Part shown: in pieces, positions 1-10,983 of the stretch
Numbering within the stretch: the stretch's first letter is position 1
How the letters are laid out: every line of letters begins with the position of its first letter
NCBI GenBank assembly: GCA_947311845.1
Contig: CAMZMU010000111.1
Location: 23,349,023-23,413,022 of the forward strand
Length of the DNA stretch: 64,000 bases
Source: Poa pratensis
Lineage: Eukaryota; Streptophyta; Magnoliopsida; Poales; Poaceae
Direction of reading: 5' to 3'
Translations under genes and position numbers: made by a program
The notes under the pieces: generated by a model
Told to the model about the DNA's origin: nothing
Database searches by the model: none
What the model saw: the letters and a program-made list of their open reading frames with translations, nothing else

Positions 1-75
1 GCGTGGGTGCATGCAAGGTTGGGTGATCCATCATTTCGTTTCACCTATTCACATGTCGGCAAGTGTAGTTAGGAG

Positions 76-753
76 TTAGGACTTAGAGCTGGAGCGATGA
101 TTCAGTTGCCTGTCAACCACAATCTTACGTGAGTGCGTGCCTATCTGCTTGCTTCGCTGTGGCGTTTTTTTCTTCTTTCTTCTCCTTGGATAAGGGAATA
201 AACCTAACTTGCAAGGCACATCTCCTGCGGGTTCAGAGTTCAGACATGCAAAGGCTTCTGCTGGTCCTTGTTCGGACACCCAGGCTATAACGTCAGTAAG
301 CGTCTGCCCCTGTTGCCGTCCCAGGTGCAACCCGGTCGGAGAGCTAGCAGCTCCTCCACCCGCCCACCTGGTAATTGGAACGGAAGAAAGATCCTTGACA
401 CCGAGATGATCGACCAACTTCTTCCACTCGATCCATCGGCAACTGGAGAAGGTTGGCGCACGAATCTTCCTCGCAGACAACTGATCGATCCAGGAGGCCA
501 ACCAAACAAAAAGGTAGCCATGGCAAGGACAGGACATACGCTGCCACCAAACTCTATCCTTGGATGATGATCCTGGAGTTGTTCCAGATTCTCCCTCCGG
601 GTTTCTTTCATCGGCAGCAGTGTACTGCGTCGTCGTTCTCATCGTGCTGCGGTCGGAAGAGTTTCGAGACGTCTCTCGATCGATCGGTAGCCAACAACTC
701 CCGAGAGAGAAACATCGATCGGATGGCTTGTAACCTGGCGTGCACGCATGCAT
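76..753 (-). other. unrecognised 225-codon open frame
   Basis: An uninterrupted minus-strand frame of 225 codons. The middle part, including LTDVIAWVSEQGPAEAF, reads like ordinary protein, but I recognise no family, and other long frames overlap it on both strands. It ends in a basic run (RRRKKKK). It could be a captured exon, a gene fragment or chance. The low confidence reflects the lack of a recognisable motif or splice structure. Confidence 0.2.
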
Positions 754-1446
754 GCACGCACGTACGCCATCTGGCCGTGCCTCCTTTTACATGTAATTAG
801 ATCAGTAATTAGATGGTGTACGTAAGTCCCCTCATATTGCATGCGTGGTGTTTTTTTTTTTTCGCATGGTTGCAAGTTGCAATCAGACCGATCAGCTCGT
901 ACAATTGTGTGTTTCAGGCAGTCTCTCGATCTCTCCGTGGACTCCGACACTCTACATGGATAAACCCACTCTCGCTGCTTCGTGTGATTAATTAACAACC
1001 GTGCCCGTAAAAGTTCTGTCACGTAGCTGTCCTCACCAAAAGTCCTTTTTTTTTCCTTGTCCGTGGATACTTGTTGATTTCATCCAAATTTTAACTTCTC
1101 CTCTCTTGGTTTGGTGGTACGTTACGTACGCTAAGACAAGATCTAATTAAGACATCACAAGTTAGGCGTCCGGCCATTTCTACCAGATATAGTAGATAAC
1201 TATCTTGTTTCTTCACAAACGCCAACCCATATAGTTGTGCCGCCGCCTCGTTCTTCCACAATGGCAAGCTAATTAACTAGGCTAAGCAGATGTTTGGAAA
1301 TGACAACTTGGCATCTATTTGTTCCTCCACAAGATATAGCCTAACCGTGCCGCCTCACATGACAGATGGAATGGCACATCAACAATTCAAGGCAAAAATC
1401 TCAACTTCCTACTCACACCACCTGGTAGTAGTATCACTAGCTACTA
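754..1446. other. intergenic, no gene seen
   Basis: No coding signal is visible. Just before this stretch (about 741-765) lies a GCATGCA-rich alternating tract; the rest is AT-rich intergenic DNA with T-runs near 850 and 1048. Confidence 0.5.
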
Positions 1447-1569
1447 CCCCCTCCGTTCCAATTTAATTGACTTGCTATCCACCACATGTGGATGTATCTA
1501 TACATATAATATGTCTAGATACATCCACATTTGATGGATAACAAGTCAATTAAATTGGAACGGAGGGAG
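1447..1569. mobile_element. Stowaway MITE
   Basis: A 123-bp non-coding element with terminal inverted repeats: the left end reads CCCCCTCCGTTCCAATTTAA and the right end is its complement, ending GGAACGGAGGGAG. It is flanked by TA. The two arms (TTCCAATTTAATTGACTTG and inverse) pair almost throughout, so it is a foldback MITE of the Tc1/mariner-derived Stowaway group. A short relative lies at 59624-59673. Confidence 0.85.
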
Positions 1570-1571
1570 TA

Positions 1572-1970
1572 CCTCCGTATCTTATTATAAGACGTTTTAG
1601 TAGGCTAATTTAGCATACCAAAACGTCTTATAATTGAGAACTTGCCTGTGGCAAGATGGTTAGTTGGGTGGTTGTACCCCTAGCCCACCAGAGTTCAAAC
1701 CCCAGGTTTGACGCTGGTGTTTCTCATTTAAGGCGGAATATTCTTCAGTGGGAGGCGACGTTCCCGTCGACAGCGAGGCGCCCGTGGTGACTTCGTCAAT
1801 CTCAAGACTCGACCCGCCGACTCAGTCTCTCGGAGGTGCTCATAGGGGTAGGGTGTGCGTGCGTGCGTTCATAGGGGTGAGTGTGTGCGCGTGTATATGA
1901 GCGCTTGCGTTGTACTGTGTTTCGCAAAAAAAAAAAAAAAAAACGTCTTATAATTTGAGACAGAGGAGGT
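1572..1970. mobile_element. Stowaway-type MITE split by a SINE
   Basis: The left part starts CCTCCGTATCTTATTATAAG and the right part ends TTTGAGACAGAGGAGG. Between them, ACGTCTTATAA and TTATAAGACGT form the inverted arms. The element abuts the previous MITE and shares its TA. Without the SINE at about 1640-1941 it would be only about 80-100 bp long. Confidence 0.75.
1640..1941 (+). mobile_element. tRNA-derived SINE (Au-like)
   Basis: About 300 bp ending in an A-run of about 18. Near its 5' end are sequences resembling a Pol III A box (TGGCAAGATGG) and B box (AGTTCAAACCCC). The body carries the GAGTGTGTGCGCGTGTATAT and GAGCGCTTGCGTTGTACTG segments I associate with the Triticeae Au SINE. A target duplication of about 20 bp (core AACGTCTTATAAT) flanks it, at about 1621-1638 and 1942-1960, so insertion was by target-primed reverse transcription into the MITE arm. 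Confidence 0.85.
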
Positions 1971-2144
1971 AGATAGATAAGGCATATTTGTTTTGTGCGA
2001 ATAATTGGCAAGCCAAGAAGCTGGATTCATGCATGCATGTCCACCCGTTCCAATCCAGACATCATTAAGTAACAACAGATGGGCCAAATTTAGAACGGAT
2101 AGGTAGGTCAAGTCTAGCTAGAAGTAGTAGCTCTTATTAATTTT

Positions 2145-2495
2145 ATACTCCATCCGTACCAAATTATGAGGTGCGCTATTTTTATGCTGTTATTTGATAC
2201 TTGATATTGACTATAAATATATACTCCCTCAGTTCCAAAATAAGTATCTCAAGTTACCCAAGAGTGAACACTTTTGGACAAACTTGAGACACTTATTTTT
2301 GGACGGAGGGAGTACTAATTATATGGGTTGTGAATGTATAAATGATACCTTTAGATTTGTCTTGAAAACTTCTTATTTCATATATCATTGTACTAATCTT
2401 ATGAAATATTATATGTACAAATCATGGTCAAAATTATAGTACGTCGTTAACTAGCGAAATATAACGGCGACTTATATTTTGTAACGGAGGGGTAC
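2145..2495. mobile_element. larger Stowaway-like MITE with nested insertion
   Basis: The left end TACTCCATCCGTACCAAATT and the right end TTTGTAACGGAGGGGTACC form diverged inverted ends. The interior is AT-rich. A smaller intact Stowaway lies inside it (2224-2313). Ends were judged by eye, so the boundaries may be off by a few bases. Confidence 0.55.
2224..2313. mobile_element. short Stowaway MITE (nested)
   Basis: A 90-bp foldback element. The left CTCCCTCAGTTCCAAAATAA pairs with the right TTATTTTTGGACGGAGGGAG. TA dinucleotides flank both ends. The arms continue through CAAGTT/AACTTG almost to the centre. Confidence 0.85.
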
Positions 2496-3648
2496 CAAGA
2501 AAGAAACCCTTATTTTTGGAACAAGCGACGATCCATCCGTGGTCCATTCGGAGAACACGACAGCCCAAAGAGTAGATGCTTCCGGTGAGATGGCATATGC
2601 GCATATGAATGCATGGTCTTCTTGATCAAGTAGTGAGTGTGTATAATAACCGATCGTCCGGTCGATCGGCCAGCAGCAATATTGTCTAAGTATAAATGTA
2701 TGTGTGTTGTGAACTATGTGACAGATGAAGCTTTTTATTATTTGCAAATTTCTGTGACAGATAGAGCTGGTAGTTGTTGTACAAGCATGTGATAATTAAG
2801 CATATCTTGGATCGCTCCGTGGCCGGCCGCCGGTCTTGTCCTCTCACGTATCAAAGGAACATGCACGGCATATGCTCTCATGCATCGCGCACAACGAGCC
2901 GGACGGTTTGTTCAAACATTTCATATATATTCTCTCCCATGCATGTGGTGATCAGTGGGCAGCTCACGCGTAGTCAAAACCTTGGAGGCTAATCAAGTTT
3001 GCGCACATATGGTTAATTTTCTGCCAATTCTTTACTGGGTACATGGGAAAACATTGAGGTTTGAGATGCCATTCGCAGAGATGAACGGCTTCAGAGTGCT
3101 TTAGCAGAATTCCTTTGACATTTTACTTTTGCTATCTGATGCAATATCTTCTCTTAATAGTACAATCATATCGTTACAAAGAAGACACTCTGCTTAAAAT
3201 ACTAAATGTTTTTTTTTTTTTGGAGTTTGCTTAACTTTATTAATGGGCCTAGTCAGGTTAAAAAAAAACACAATTTATATGAAGTGGCCCGTGCAAAGTA
3301 TAATGGGCTTTAAGTAAAGATGCAAGTTTCGTGCAAGGCAGAGGAGATTCCTGATCACAGCCTTGCAGGTCGTATATAGATGGGCTCGCCAGTCTGGAGA
3401 TGGAGCTGGCTCACGTGAGCAGTACACAGGCCCAACTTAAGAAAACAGTACACAGGCCTACCGCTCCTACCAAGTTAATGCAAACACCACCTGATCACTT
3501 AACATTCTCTTCTGAAAAAAAAAAACTTAACATTCCTTAAGAAAACATCATATCACATTAGGCCCATCTGTTCCAAACTACAAGATGTTCTGTTTTGGGA
3601 CGTAGATTGGAGTAAATTATTAAGAGAGCAGTAATACTATAAATACTA
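2496..3648. other. intergenic, no gene seen
   Basis: No convincing coding frame. The stretch has poly-T and poly-A runs (around 3210, 3261 and 3516) typical of decayed retroposon tails. None could be delimited by a target duplication. Confidence 0.4.
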
Positions 3649-3800
3649 CTCCCTCCGTTCTAATAAATTATAAGATGTTTTAACTATTTCAATATGGACT
3701 ACCATAGGGACTAAAATGAATGAATCTATAAAACGCGTCTAGATCAACTCGAATCGAAAAAAAAAGCTAAATCATCTTATATTTCGGAACGGAAGGAGTA
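3649..3800. mobile_element. Stowaway MITE
   Basis: About 152 bp between TA dinucleotides. The left end CTCCCTCCGTTCTAATAAAT pairs with the right TATTTCGGAACGGAAGGAGT. The inner arms ATAAGATG/CATCTTAT pair as well. Non-coding. Confidence 0.85.
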
Positions 3801-4810
3801 CAACAGAGAGTGGCCAGATAAACTTATCAGTGGCTCTACGGTAAATTGATTTCCGCCATCCAACACCAGAGATCCATTAAATTAACCGGCTCGCTCAAAT
3901 TTATAAACAATTGCCGATGTTACCTCAAATATGGACGGTCAAAACATAATTCATATTTTGGAAACAAGTAGAAGGTAATCAATCAACCCAACCGACCGAA
4001 AAATAGTTCACAGCTAATGGCCAATGGGCACGGTGGGGATATCAATGCATCAAACCTCACATAATTTCTTCCTCTTTGTTCAATAGTTGAACACGTGTTT
4101 CTAGAGTCGAACGTTTCAAGCCCCAAAGCCAATCATAACTTTCTTTTATCGAATCTACCATAATTTCTTCATCTCTAGAATTGTATGGGTCAGGCTCCAA
4201 ACACGTGCAGCTGACGATCAAATTCCAAGCTTGGAACATTTGGTTCCAGAAACAAGTGTTCAGGGATTGAGAAGAGAGGACGAAATTATGGGAGATTTAT
4301 CGGTTGGTTGCGTTGATTGATTACCATCTAGAAGATGAAAGGAGGTGGCCGCATAATCTGAGGATGGGTTATCATTTAGATTGAAATTCGTAAGGATCTT
4401 GCAGCTATGTTAGGTTAATGTATCAGCGAGACTGTAAATGTTCAAATCATGTATTTTTATGTGTTATTTTTGTGGCATGTGATGACGAGGCTGGTAAGAT
4501 CTTCTAAGCGAGGAAAGTGAGGACCAACTTTGCACATTTCAATCATCTATAGAACTTAATCATCTAGAAAGCTCTAAAATGCAGAGCATGTTCTCATTAC
4601 ATTTCAGTCATGAATACTACACAAAAAAAAAGCAAAAAAAAAAGCGGCTATCCACCCATGGTTACTGCACGCAAAAATAGAGCAGAAACATTTGCTTACA
4701 TCAAGACGTACCATAAGCTTGACCACAGATCGGGCATGACTGATGGCTCTGAGGTCTCGGCTTTCAGCCCATCAAGCATGAGCACAATTTTAGGGGTAGA
4801 GGAAGGACAG
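3801..4810. other. intergenic left flank of the CACTA element
   Basis: No recognised gene. A 60-codon minus frame (4057-4239) and an 84-codon plus frame crossing into the CACTA end (4610-4864) show no family features. Confidence 0.4.
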
Positions 4811-4849
4811 TGGCACTATGTCACGGTCGATTTATGGAGACACTTTGGT

Positions 4850-5040
4850 GGAGGCATTTTTTAAAAATGCCTCAAAAAATATATTTAGGGGCACTTTTAA
4901 ATTACAGCCTTTAAAAACCCGTTTTTTGGAGGCATTGTATAAGAGTGCCTGCAAAAATACCAGTTATTTGAGGCACTTTTAAAAAGTGCCTGCATTAATT
5001 AATTTTTCAAGGCACTATCCGGAAGTGCCTGGAAAAACAC
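4850..5040. repeat. CACTA left subterminal repeats
   Basis: At least five short palindromic units pair GGCA(C/T)TTT with AAAGTGCC, for example GAGGCACTTTTAAAAAGTGC at about 4970. They are AT-rich between units. In this superfamily the arrays bind the TNPA-like protein; that role is inferred here. Confidence 0.8.
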
Positions 5041-5124
5041 GTGCCCATTTTGTGTAAAACCCCCTTATCTATTAAGCTAAGTAAGCCAGTCCGCCCGATC
5101 CCAAAATCTCGTGGAAAAAAAACG

Positions 5125-5730
5125 CTATGCTCTCGTCCTGACCCAGCTCCACTTCCCGTCTTCCTCCTCCACCTCCCTGTCCTCGTCGCCTTCCTCTTCC
5201 TGTTGGTGGGAACTCTCCGCCCTCTTCCCCAGACTGGCCTCCTTCAAGGCAGGCGTCAAGGGCCAGTATCTGCCGAAGTACTCGCTCCACCGCCGCACGG
5301 CGTCGTGGAAGAGCGCGTCCCAGCCGCGACGGCGCTCGCCGCCGGAGTCGGCGCCGGGGCTGCGCGCGCTGCACCGGAACACCGAGGCGGCGTCGGAAGC
5401 GCGGCGGGTCGGCGCGGAGCCCGCGAGGCGGCGGACGCGGAGGAGGCGCTGGCCGCGGGGAATCGGCTAGGTTTCGGGTCCAGCTGTCGCGACGAGGACG
5501 AGGGGAAGGAGGGGCCGGTACTTGCGGGTAGCGGCGCGCGAGGCGCGGTGTAGACGGACGCCATGGAGACGGTGGCGGCACGGGCCACGGCACCTCCGCG
5601 GCCATGTCTGCGTCAAGGGGATTGGCGGGTGCCTGAGGCATCCACAACCGCCTCATCCTGCCCTTCTCCGTCCCCAAGGACCGCTGCCTAGAAGGTGACG
5701 CGATCTCCACCCATCTCCCCCACATGAATG
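5125..5730 (-). pseudogene. captured host-gene fragment inside the CACTA
   Basis: A GC-rich block unlike the AT-rich ends of the element. The best-looking minus-strand frame (5125-5382) includes DALFHDAVRRWSEYFGRYW, followed by an acidic tail (EEEGDEDREVEEEDG) and a stop. That composition suggests the C-terminal exon of a real plant protein that I do not recognise. An overlapping 217-codon minus frame (5072-5725) is proline/arginine-rich and looks like a shadow. No promoter or transposase is attached, so this is probably transduplicated, non-functional sequence. Confidence 0.4.
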
Positions 5731-7084
5731 GAATGACACTGAGTATGCATGTCGATATCCATATTCTACTTGCTTCTTAGGCCTCGAGGTCTCCCTTAGT
5801 GCATCTAGGTTCGGCAGGTATTAGTGTATTACGGATGTGTTTCATTTGGTACCCGACAAATGTTTGTGTAAATGCCTGAATGGAAACTTCCTTGTGTAGC
5901 ATTGTTAATTTGTTATCTCTCAGGTTGTCGGTGTGCTTGTAACTGTAGCTGATACAAAATTAGTCGTCATTTTCACTGAATATAACAGTTGTTTACTACT
6001 TCAATATTTCTTAAAATAAACAATTTCTTTGATCATTGTAGGAATGTTGCTGCTTGATCAACTTCTTTAGATGTCCCTCATGGAGCTGCTTCTGCTTGAA
6101 TTTGTGTGTTTCCATATACACTGTGTTGATTGCTTGTCTGCTCTTCTCAGATATCAGGGGTGGTGAATCACATGAACAAGCTCGGTCCTATAGGTATGAC
6201 CATGTACATTCACCTATCAGTACCATCTTAAGAGTTCGCCTAGGTGCTCAATTCAGATCCTTCAAGTCTCTTTGACTCCTATATCGACACTGATGTTGCT
6301 GTGCTTGATCATGCCTAGTAGTGCTGATTGACTCCTACCAGAACTAAAATTTGCCATTGCCAGTTGCACAATCTGCAAGTAGTGCTATAACTGAAGAACT
6401 TGAGCTACTGAATTTTGCCATTCGCACAATCTGCAAGTAGTGCTATAACTAAAGAATTTGAGCTACTGAATTGCCATTTGCACAATCTATAAGTAGTGAT
6501 ATAACTGAAGAACTTGAGCTACTTTAACTTCAACTTGAGATACCTGAAATTGGTAGTATAATTGATGTTGAATTTGCTTGGGTAGTTGAATTAATTGGAA
6601 GTAGCCTATAAGAACTGCTTGCTTCACTTGCCTTGTGTTAGTAAAGTGAATTTTGTAGGTCTCTGTAATCTGGTTGGAAGAGAAAATTATATGGCTGCAT
6701 TGATATGGCTGCACCAGGGTGACCTTTTGTAATGCCTTTATGTCTGACATTTCAGGGAGGCAATGAAAGGACATTCGTCTGATGAAGCCGAGCGAGTTCC
6801 TGCGGGGTTCCTTTCTGGCTTCTTGTTATGAACTTGTCTGTCTGTGCACGTCTGATGAAGTGGCCAAGTGACTCTTTCGAGTGCTACTGGTACTTACTTT
6901 GTGTGGGATAGGATACATTGCTTATTTATATGTATGCATTTCGCAAGTGCGTAACTCTTACAAATGTTTGTCCAGCTGATGAATTGCAAGTTATTTGTCT
7001 GTTGAATGGGCTCAAATACCATGGCTGATGGAGGAATTTGTTTTAGTTGTTGTTTTTAGTCTAGTTCAGATATGACAGCATTAT

Positions 7085-7385
7085 TGTTAAGTGCCCAAGA
7101 TGATTTTTTAAGGCACTATGCATAGTGCCTAGAATGATCTTTTGAGGCATTATTGTAAAGTGCCTCCAATTATAATCTAACGCACTTTTTAAAGTGCCTC
7201 AAAAAATCAATTTTTCGAGGCACTTTTAAAAGTGCCTCCAAAAATCGGTTTTTTGAGGCATTTTTTAGAAGTGCCTTAATTGATCTTTCCCTACCCCATT
7301 TGATACGGCATTTTTTAAAATGCCTTAGATGATCTTTTAAGGCAGTTTAGTTATTTTTTAGGGCACTTTTTTGTGCCTTTAAAAA
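7085..7385. repeat. CACTA right subterminal repeats
   Basis: Roughly eight units of the same AAGGCACTT/AAGTGCCT type as the left end, including GAGGCACTTTTAAAAGTGCC near 7218. They end just inside the terminal TAGTG. Confidence 0.8.
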
Positions 7386-7405
7386 TCAACTGTGATGTAG
7401 TGTGG

Positions 7406-7924
7406 TGGGCAGAAATTCAAAATTCAGGTTTTCCTCATCGCTGTGGTTGAGGCTGTCTCAGAGGTAGGAGACGGAGGCGCTCGACGTACGGCTCGGGGCG
7501 GTGGGAGTTGGCAACGGACACGCGGGCGTGGTGGCTCTCGGCGGGGCTCGAGGACGTACGGGCTAGAGGGGGAGGAAGTCGCCCCGGCGGGGAGCAGGAC
7601 AACGGAACGCGGGTGGGGGACGGCTAGCGGCGGCTGGGTCAACAGGAAGAACTTGGTGACAGTTTTTTTTCCTTCTTCGAGCGGAATGGAAAGATTAACG
7701 AGCGAGCCAGAATGAGCCAGCGGCTAGGCATGGAATTCAAACCGGTCGACTCGTTTATAACTCGCAAGTTTGCTATCTAGCCTGATAAAAAATGTAAATA
7801 GGAAACAGTAGCATGGTTTCTAATTATTTGGAACTTGGAAGCATATGATGCAGTCATCATTATAACTATAATGATAGTATGTAAAGATCAAGTAATTTTT
7901 ATTTGATAAACTAGAATAATCATA
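7406..7924. other. CACTA right flank with short GC-rich frame
   Basis: The site flanking the CACTA element. A plus frame of 90 codons (7443-7715), rich in G and R, has no family match I can name. The rest is AT-rich with no gene. Confidence 0.35.
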
Positions 7925-8018
7925 TACTCCTTTGATCCTAAAAAACTGTCGGTAAAGCTAAGCTTGTGTGCCTCATATGTCGAATTCTTCCGACACTTTA
8001 TATGGACCGGGGGGAGTA
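7925..8018. mobile_element. degenerate Stowaway-like MITE
   Basis: The left end TACTCCTTTGATCC and the right GGACCGGGGGGAGTA are imperfectly complementary. The inner arms AAACTGTCGG and CCGACACTTT also pair. The element is short and diverged. Confidence 0.5.
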
Positions 8019-9408
8019 CAAATTTTCACATATATAAGAATACCAGGTAGGGAGTTTTTTACCGAGTTAAACGAGTACTCGATAAAATTGGCTCGTTTAA
8101 GTCAAAGTAGTTTACTGATTAAAATAAAAACTCGGCTTGGCTCCTATGAAATTACTTTGAGTCAAACCGAATCGAGTTGCGAGTTTATCGTTTAACTCGA
8201 GAAATGAGTTTTGATTTTAGCCTACGAGTGAGTAGCCAAGACAGAATTTCTGTCGAAAATTTAGCATAGCACATCAAGGTAAAAATTCTATAGATATCAA
8301 AAATAGGCATACACATATCGATGTAATTTTTAGAGATATCAAGTTGACGCTGTCAGTTCGTGTCCGCCTCCAGTCCACCTCTGACCCGACGACCAGCCAC
8401 GTGGGCCATTCTCCCACCTCTCCCTCTCTCCCCCTGCGACCCTACAAACAATTATTGCATCCACCTTTCCTGATGCTTCTGCCACCACGGCACCACCCGA
8501 CGACCCGTCGCTACCACCGCTGTTGATTCCGTCCCTTTCCGGACCCGGGCGAGCTCGGTGGCGCACGGAAACGACCGTAGCCAAGTCGTGCATCTGGTTG
8601 TCGCCACCGCCATCCGAGGCTGACCGACCTTGAGCTGAAATCGAGGGGTAGTTGTGCCTCCGTTTCCGTTTGTATCCCCACAGCGTCAAATTCGACCCAA
8701 GTCTTTTTGCCCACATGGTGTTCGGTGGTTTGGCCGTAAGTAAAACAAAATGTCAGAAATAAATAACTTCATCATTATGGCACTTATAGGTGAAAAACTG
8801 AAGCTGGATCCCTACAAAAGAAACTCACTAAGAAAATAGTGGATGGAATGAACAGGAGCAAACTCAGGGTTTGAACATAGAGTGGTCGGTTCAAACCAAC
8901 CTTAACAATGTTATTGTGTGACGCTAGTCATAAATAATGTCACCCTTGGTATTAAAGATTTTTTTTTTGAACAAGTTCCCATATATCAAAAATTTCCATT
9001 CTAGTTCATGACATGTATCTGCAACTACAAGAATCCACATACGGAACGGAAAACAGGGGCAATCGATTCAATGTTTAGCATGACAGGGCATCTCGGAACA
9101 TGGCATGAAAGACAAGATTGCTTTCCGCTCTTCATTGATTCATAACCCAGCAACACACTTGGACTAAACATGCACGGCAATATGTACTGAACCAAACAGA
9201 GAATTGTGGCGTTGGTAACCTAGTGAACGATTGGCAGGAGAGGCACTGCTCTTGTCGGCGACCACGTAGTTGATCCACAACCACCGGAGCGTCTCCCCGT
9301 TGGATGTCGCCTCCGTTCCTATTAATAAAGCGTACACAGAGGGAGTAGCATTGTTCATTCCAGTGGTGAGAGGGCACGCTTATTTTGTTCCAGTGGTAGA
9401 AACTTCAG
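8019..9408. other. intergenic with unclassified GC-rich insert
   Basis: AT-rich DNA to about 8338, then a GC-rich segment (8340-8720) with a 125-codon minus frame that I do not recognise, then AT-rich DNA. At 9164-9358 a minus frame contains ETLRWLWINYVVADKSS, which resembles real protein and may be another exon of the fragment at 9409-9545. A minimal Stowaway-like foldback may lie at 9308-9348. Confidence 0.35.
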
Positions 9409-9545
9409 GGCATTTGCTTATTCCACCAATCCTCCAACTTCTCTGCCCAATTCTTCTCCTTCTGGAACCCCTCCGTGATCAACCAATGCAGACCAAGGGC
9501 AGTCCCAACTCCAGCAGAACATATGCCCACATTGGTAAAGAAACA
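9409..9545 (-). pseudogene. C-terminal exon-like fragment of an unknown protein
   Basis: The minus strand reads FFTNVGICSAGVGTALGLHW and then TEGFQKEKNWAEKLEDWWNK before a TGA at 9409-9411. The hydrophobic glycine-rich stretch followed by an amphipathic W/K/E tail is typical of a small membrane-anchored protein C-terminus. I do not recognise the family. No matching upstream exons or start were found, so it is treated as a remnant. Just beyond the stop the minus strand becomes repeat-like. Confidence 0.4.
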
Positions 9546-9949
9546 TGTTTTCCTTTCCGCCCTCCTACAGAGACGCCAGTAGGGATCATTGGGCCTCGGA
9601 TCGCGAAACGGCTAGTACTCGAGCGCGCGAGCGCTCGCGCGATTTCTGTCTACTCGCGCACGCGACACCCTATTCCCTTTTCTGTCTACTCTCTCTTTCC
9701 GTACCTGGTGCCGACTGCCGACTCCCCCTCCCCTATTCCCTTTTCGCGTTCCCATCGCCGACGACCCACTTCTTCCCGGAGACCCTCCCCGGCGACTCCC
9801 TTCCTCCGAGGACCACCTCCCATCCGAACGGCAGCCATTCAGGACCAGGAAGAGCGGAGCCCTAGCCGCCGCGCACATCCCAAGCGCGACGTACCCGTCA
9901 CATCCGACCCCTTCCTCCCTCTCCCGCCACGCAGCAAACGGCAGCAGCC

Positions 9950-10983
9950 ATGGATCTGCTCAGGGCCGGCTCTGGGCCAGGGCAGCAGGGGCGACGGCCC
10001 GGGGCCCCGTCCAAATAGGGCCCATATTTTGTATGCAGTACGTATATGGTATATAGAAAAAAAAGGAAATATGAACGATCGCTTCCAGCCCAGCGTCCAG
10101 GAAGGCAAGAGGGCAGTCACGTACGCGAGGTGAGGTCGCTTCGAGGATCGAGCCATCGACGCTTGGTTTCCTTATTCCTCTTGCGTGATTGAGTGAATCG
10201 CGGCAGGCAAGGCACGCACGGACGGAGAGTAGGATACCATCGGCCATCGTCGTCTTCGTCTCGCCCGCTGCCCCGCTCGCCGCTCGCCCGCTCGCCAGTC
10301 GCCGTCTTCCAGTCTCGCCCGTCGCCCTGTCGCCATCTCGTCAAGATACAGGTAATTCTCAGGCTCTTAACTTACTGTACAAGATCGGTTCTATTTTTTC
10401 TTGTTCTCAGTCCGATGGATGTCTGATCTGAATTACTTTAAATCACATACAGCTGCATCTATTTTTTCTTGTTCTCAGTCCGATGGATGTCGTTTCTCAT
10501 GAGTGGAGGTTTGTTAGCATGCTATTTCTATATATTTTTTATGCGTTGTAGGTTCTATGATCCTTGTTTGAAACAAAGACAAGAAAAATATCACATGTTT
10601 GATTCCAATGAAGAATTACCATTATGACTATAATACTGTATATGTATATGTTCCTGTATCGGCCGGATTTTTTGTGTGTTTGGGCCCATCGGTGAAGCTC
10701 GCCCCGGGGCCTTTGAAATCCTAGAGCCGGCCCTGGATCTGCTCCCGCCGGCCGGCCGCGGCGGGGGCTGCGGCGCGGGGTCGGATTCCAGTCACTCAAG
10801 CTGTTGAACGTGGCCATGGAGGAGGCCCTCCCCACCGAGCCCGTCGGCGTCGCCTACGACCGCCCTGCCAACGGCCTCACCTACTACGTCCGCTCCAACC
10901 CCAAGGCACTCATGCGCGCAGCCCTCTTCCTCGCCGTCAAGGTCGGCTTCCTTGCCGGTGCCGCGCCATCCCATTCCCCCTAG
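9950..10983 (+). pseudogene. pitrilysin/M16 zinc-protease 5' fragment (PQQL-like), split by hAT
   Basis: The ATG at 9950 opens MDLL and is immediately interrupted by the hAT at 9961. Reading resumes after it with PPAGRGG, then, after a frameshift, SLKLLNVAMEEALPTEPVGV, AYDRPANGLTYYVRSNPK and MRAALFLAVKVG. This matches the N-terminus I know for plant PQQL-like zinc proteases (M16 family), which carry the HxxEH zinc site a little further on. Here the frame drifts to a stop at 10981-10983 before any zinc motif. It is a 5' gene fragment with an insertion and a frameshift, and cannot make an active protease. Confidence 0.75.
9961..10735. mobile_element. hAT element, non-autonomous
   Basis: 775 bp. 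Its ends are CAGGGCCGGCTCTGGG and the complement of CAGGGCCGGCTCTAGG. The 8-bp target duplication GATCTGCT lies at 9953-9960 and 10736-10743. Both are hAT hallmarks. No transposase frame is present. Removing the element and one target copy restores continuity of the M16 protease start. It belongs to the same terminal-repeat family as 60110-60987. Confidence 0.93.

Larger units (their letters stand above)
4814..7402. mobile_element. non-autonomous CACTA (En/Spm) element
   Basis: A 2,589-bp element that starts CACTATGTCACGGTCGATTT and ends with the complement of CACTACATCACAGTTGATTT, so 16 of the 20 terminal bases pair. The 3-bp target duplication TGG (4811-4813 and 7403-7405) is exactly what CACTA elements leave. 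Both ends carry many short inverted units built on GAGGCACTTTT and AAAAGTGCCT (about 4850-5040 and 7085-7380), the expected subterminal transposase-binding repeats. There is no transposase frame. The interior carries a GC-rich block that looks captured from a host gene. Confidence 0.93.

Noticed and set aside
5041..5725. Overlapping P/R/A-rich frames of 110-217 codons on both strands in the CACTA interior as separate genes
   Set aside because: High GC keeps several frames open at once. Only one minus frame has protein-like composition, so the others are treated as shadows.
9270..10133. A 287-codon plus ORF as a gene
   Set aside because: It crosses an antisense exon-like fragment, a GC-rich 5' region and the hAT end. 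Composition changes abruptly at each, so it is an accidental frame.
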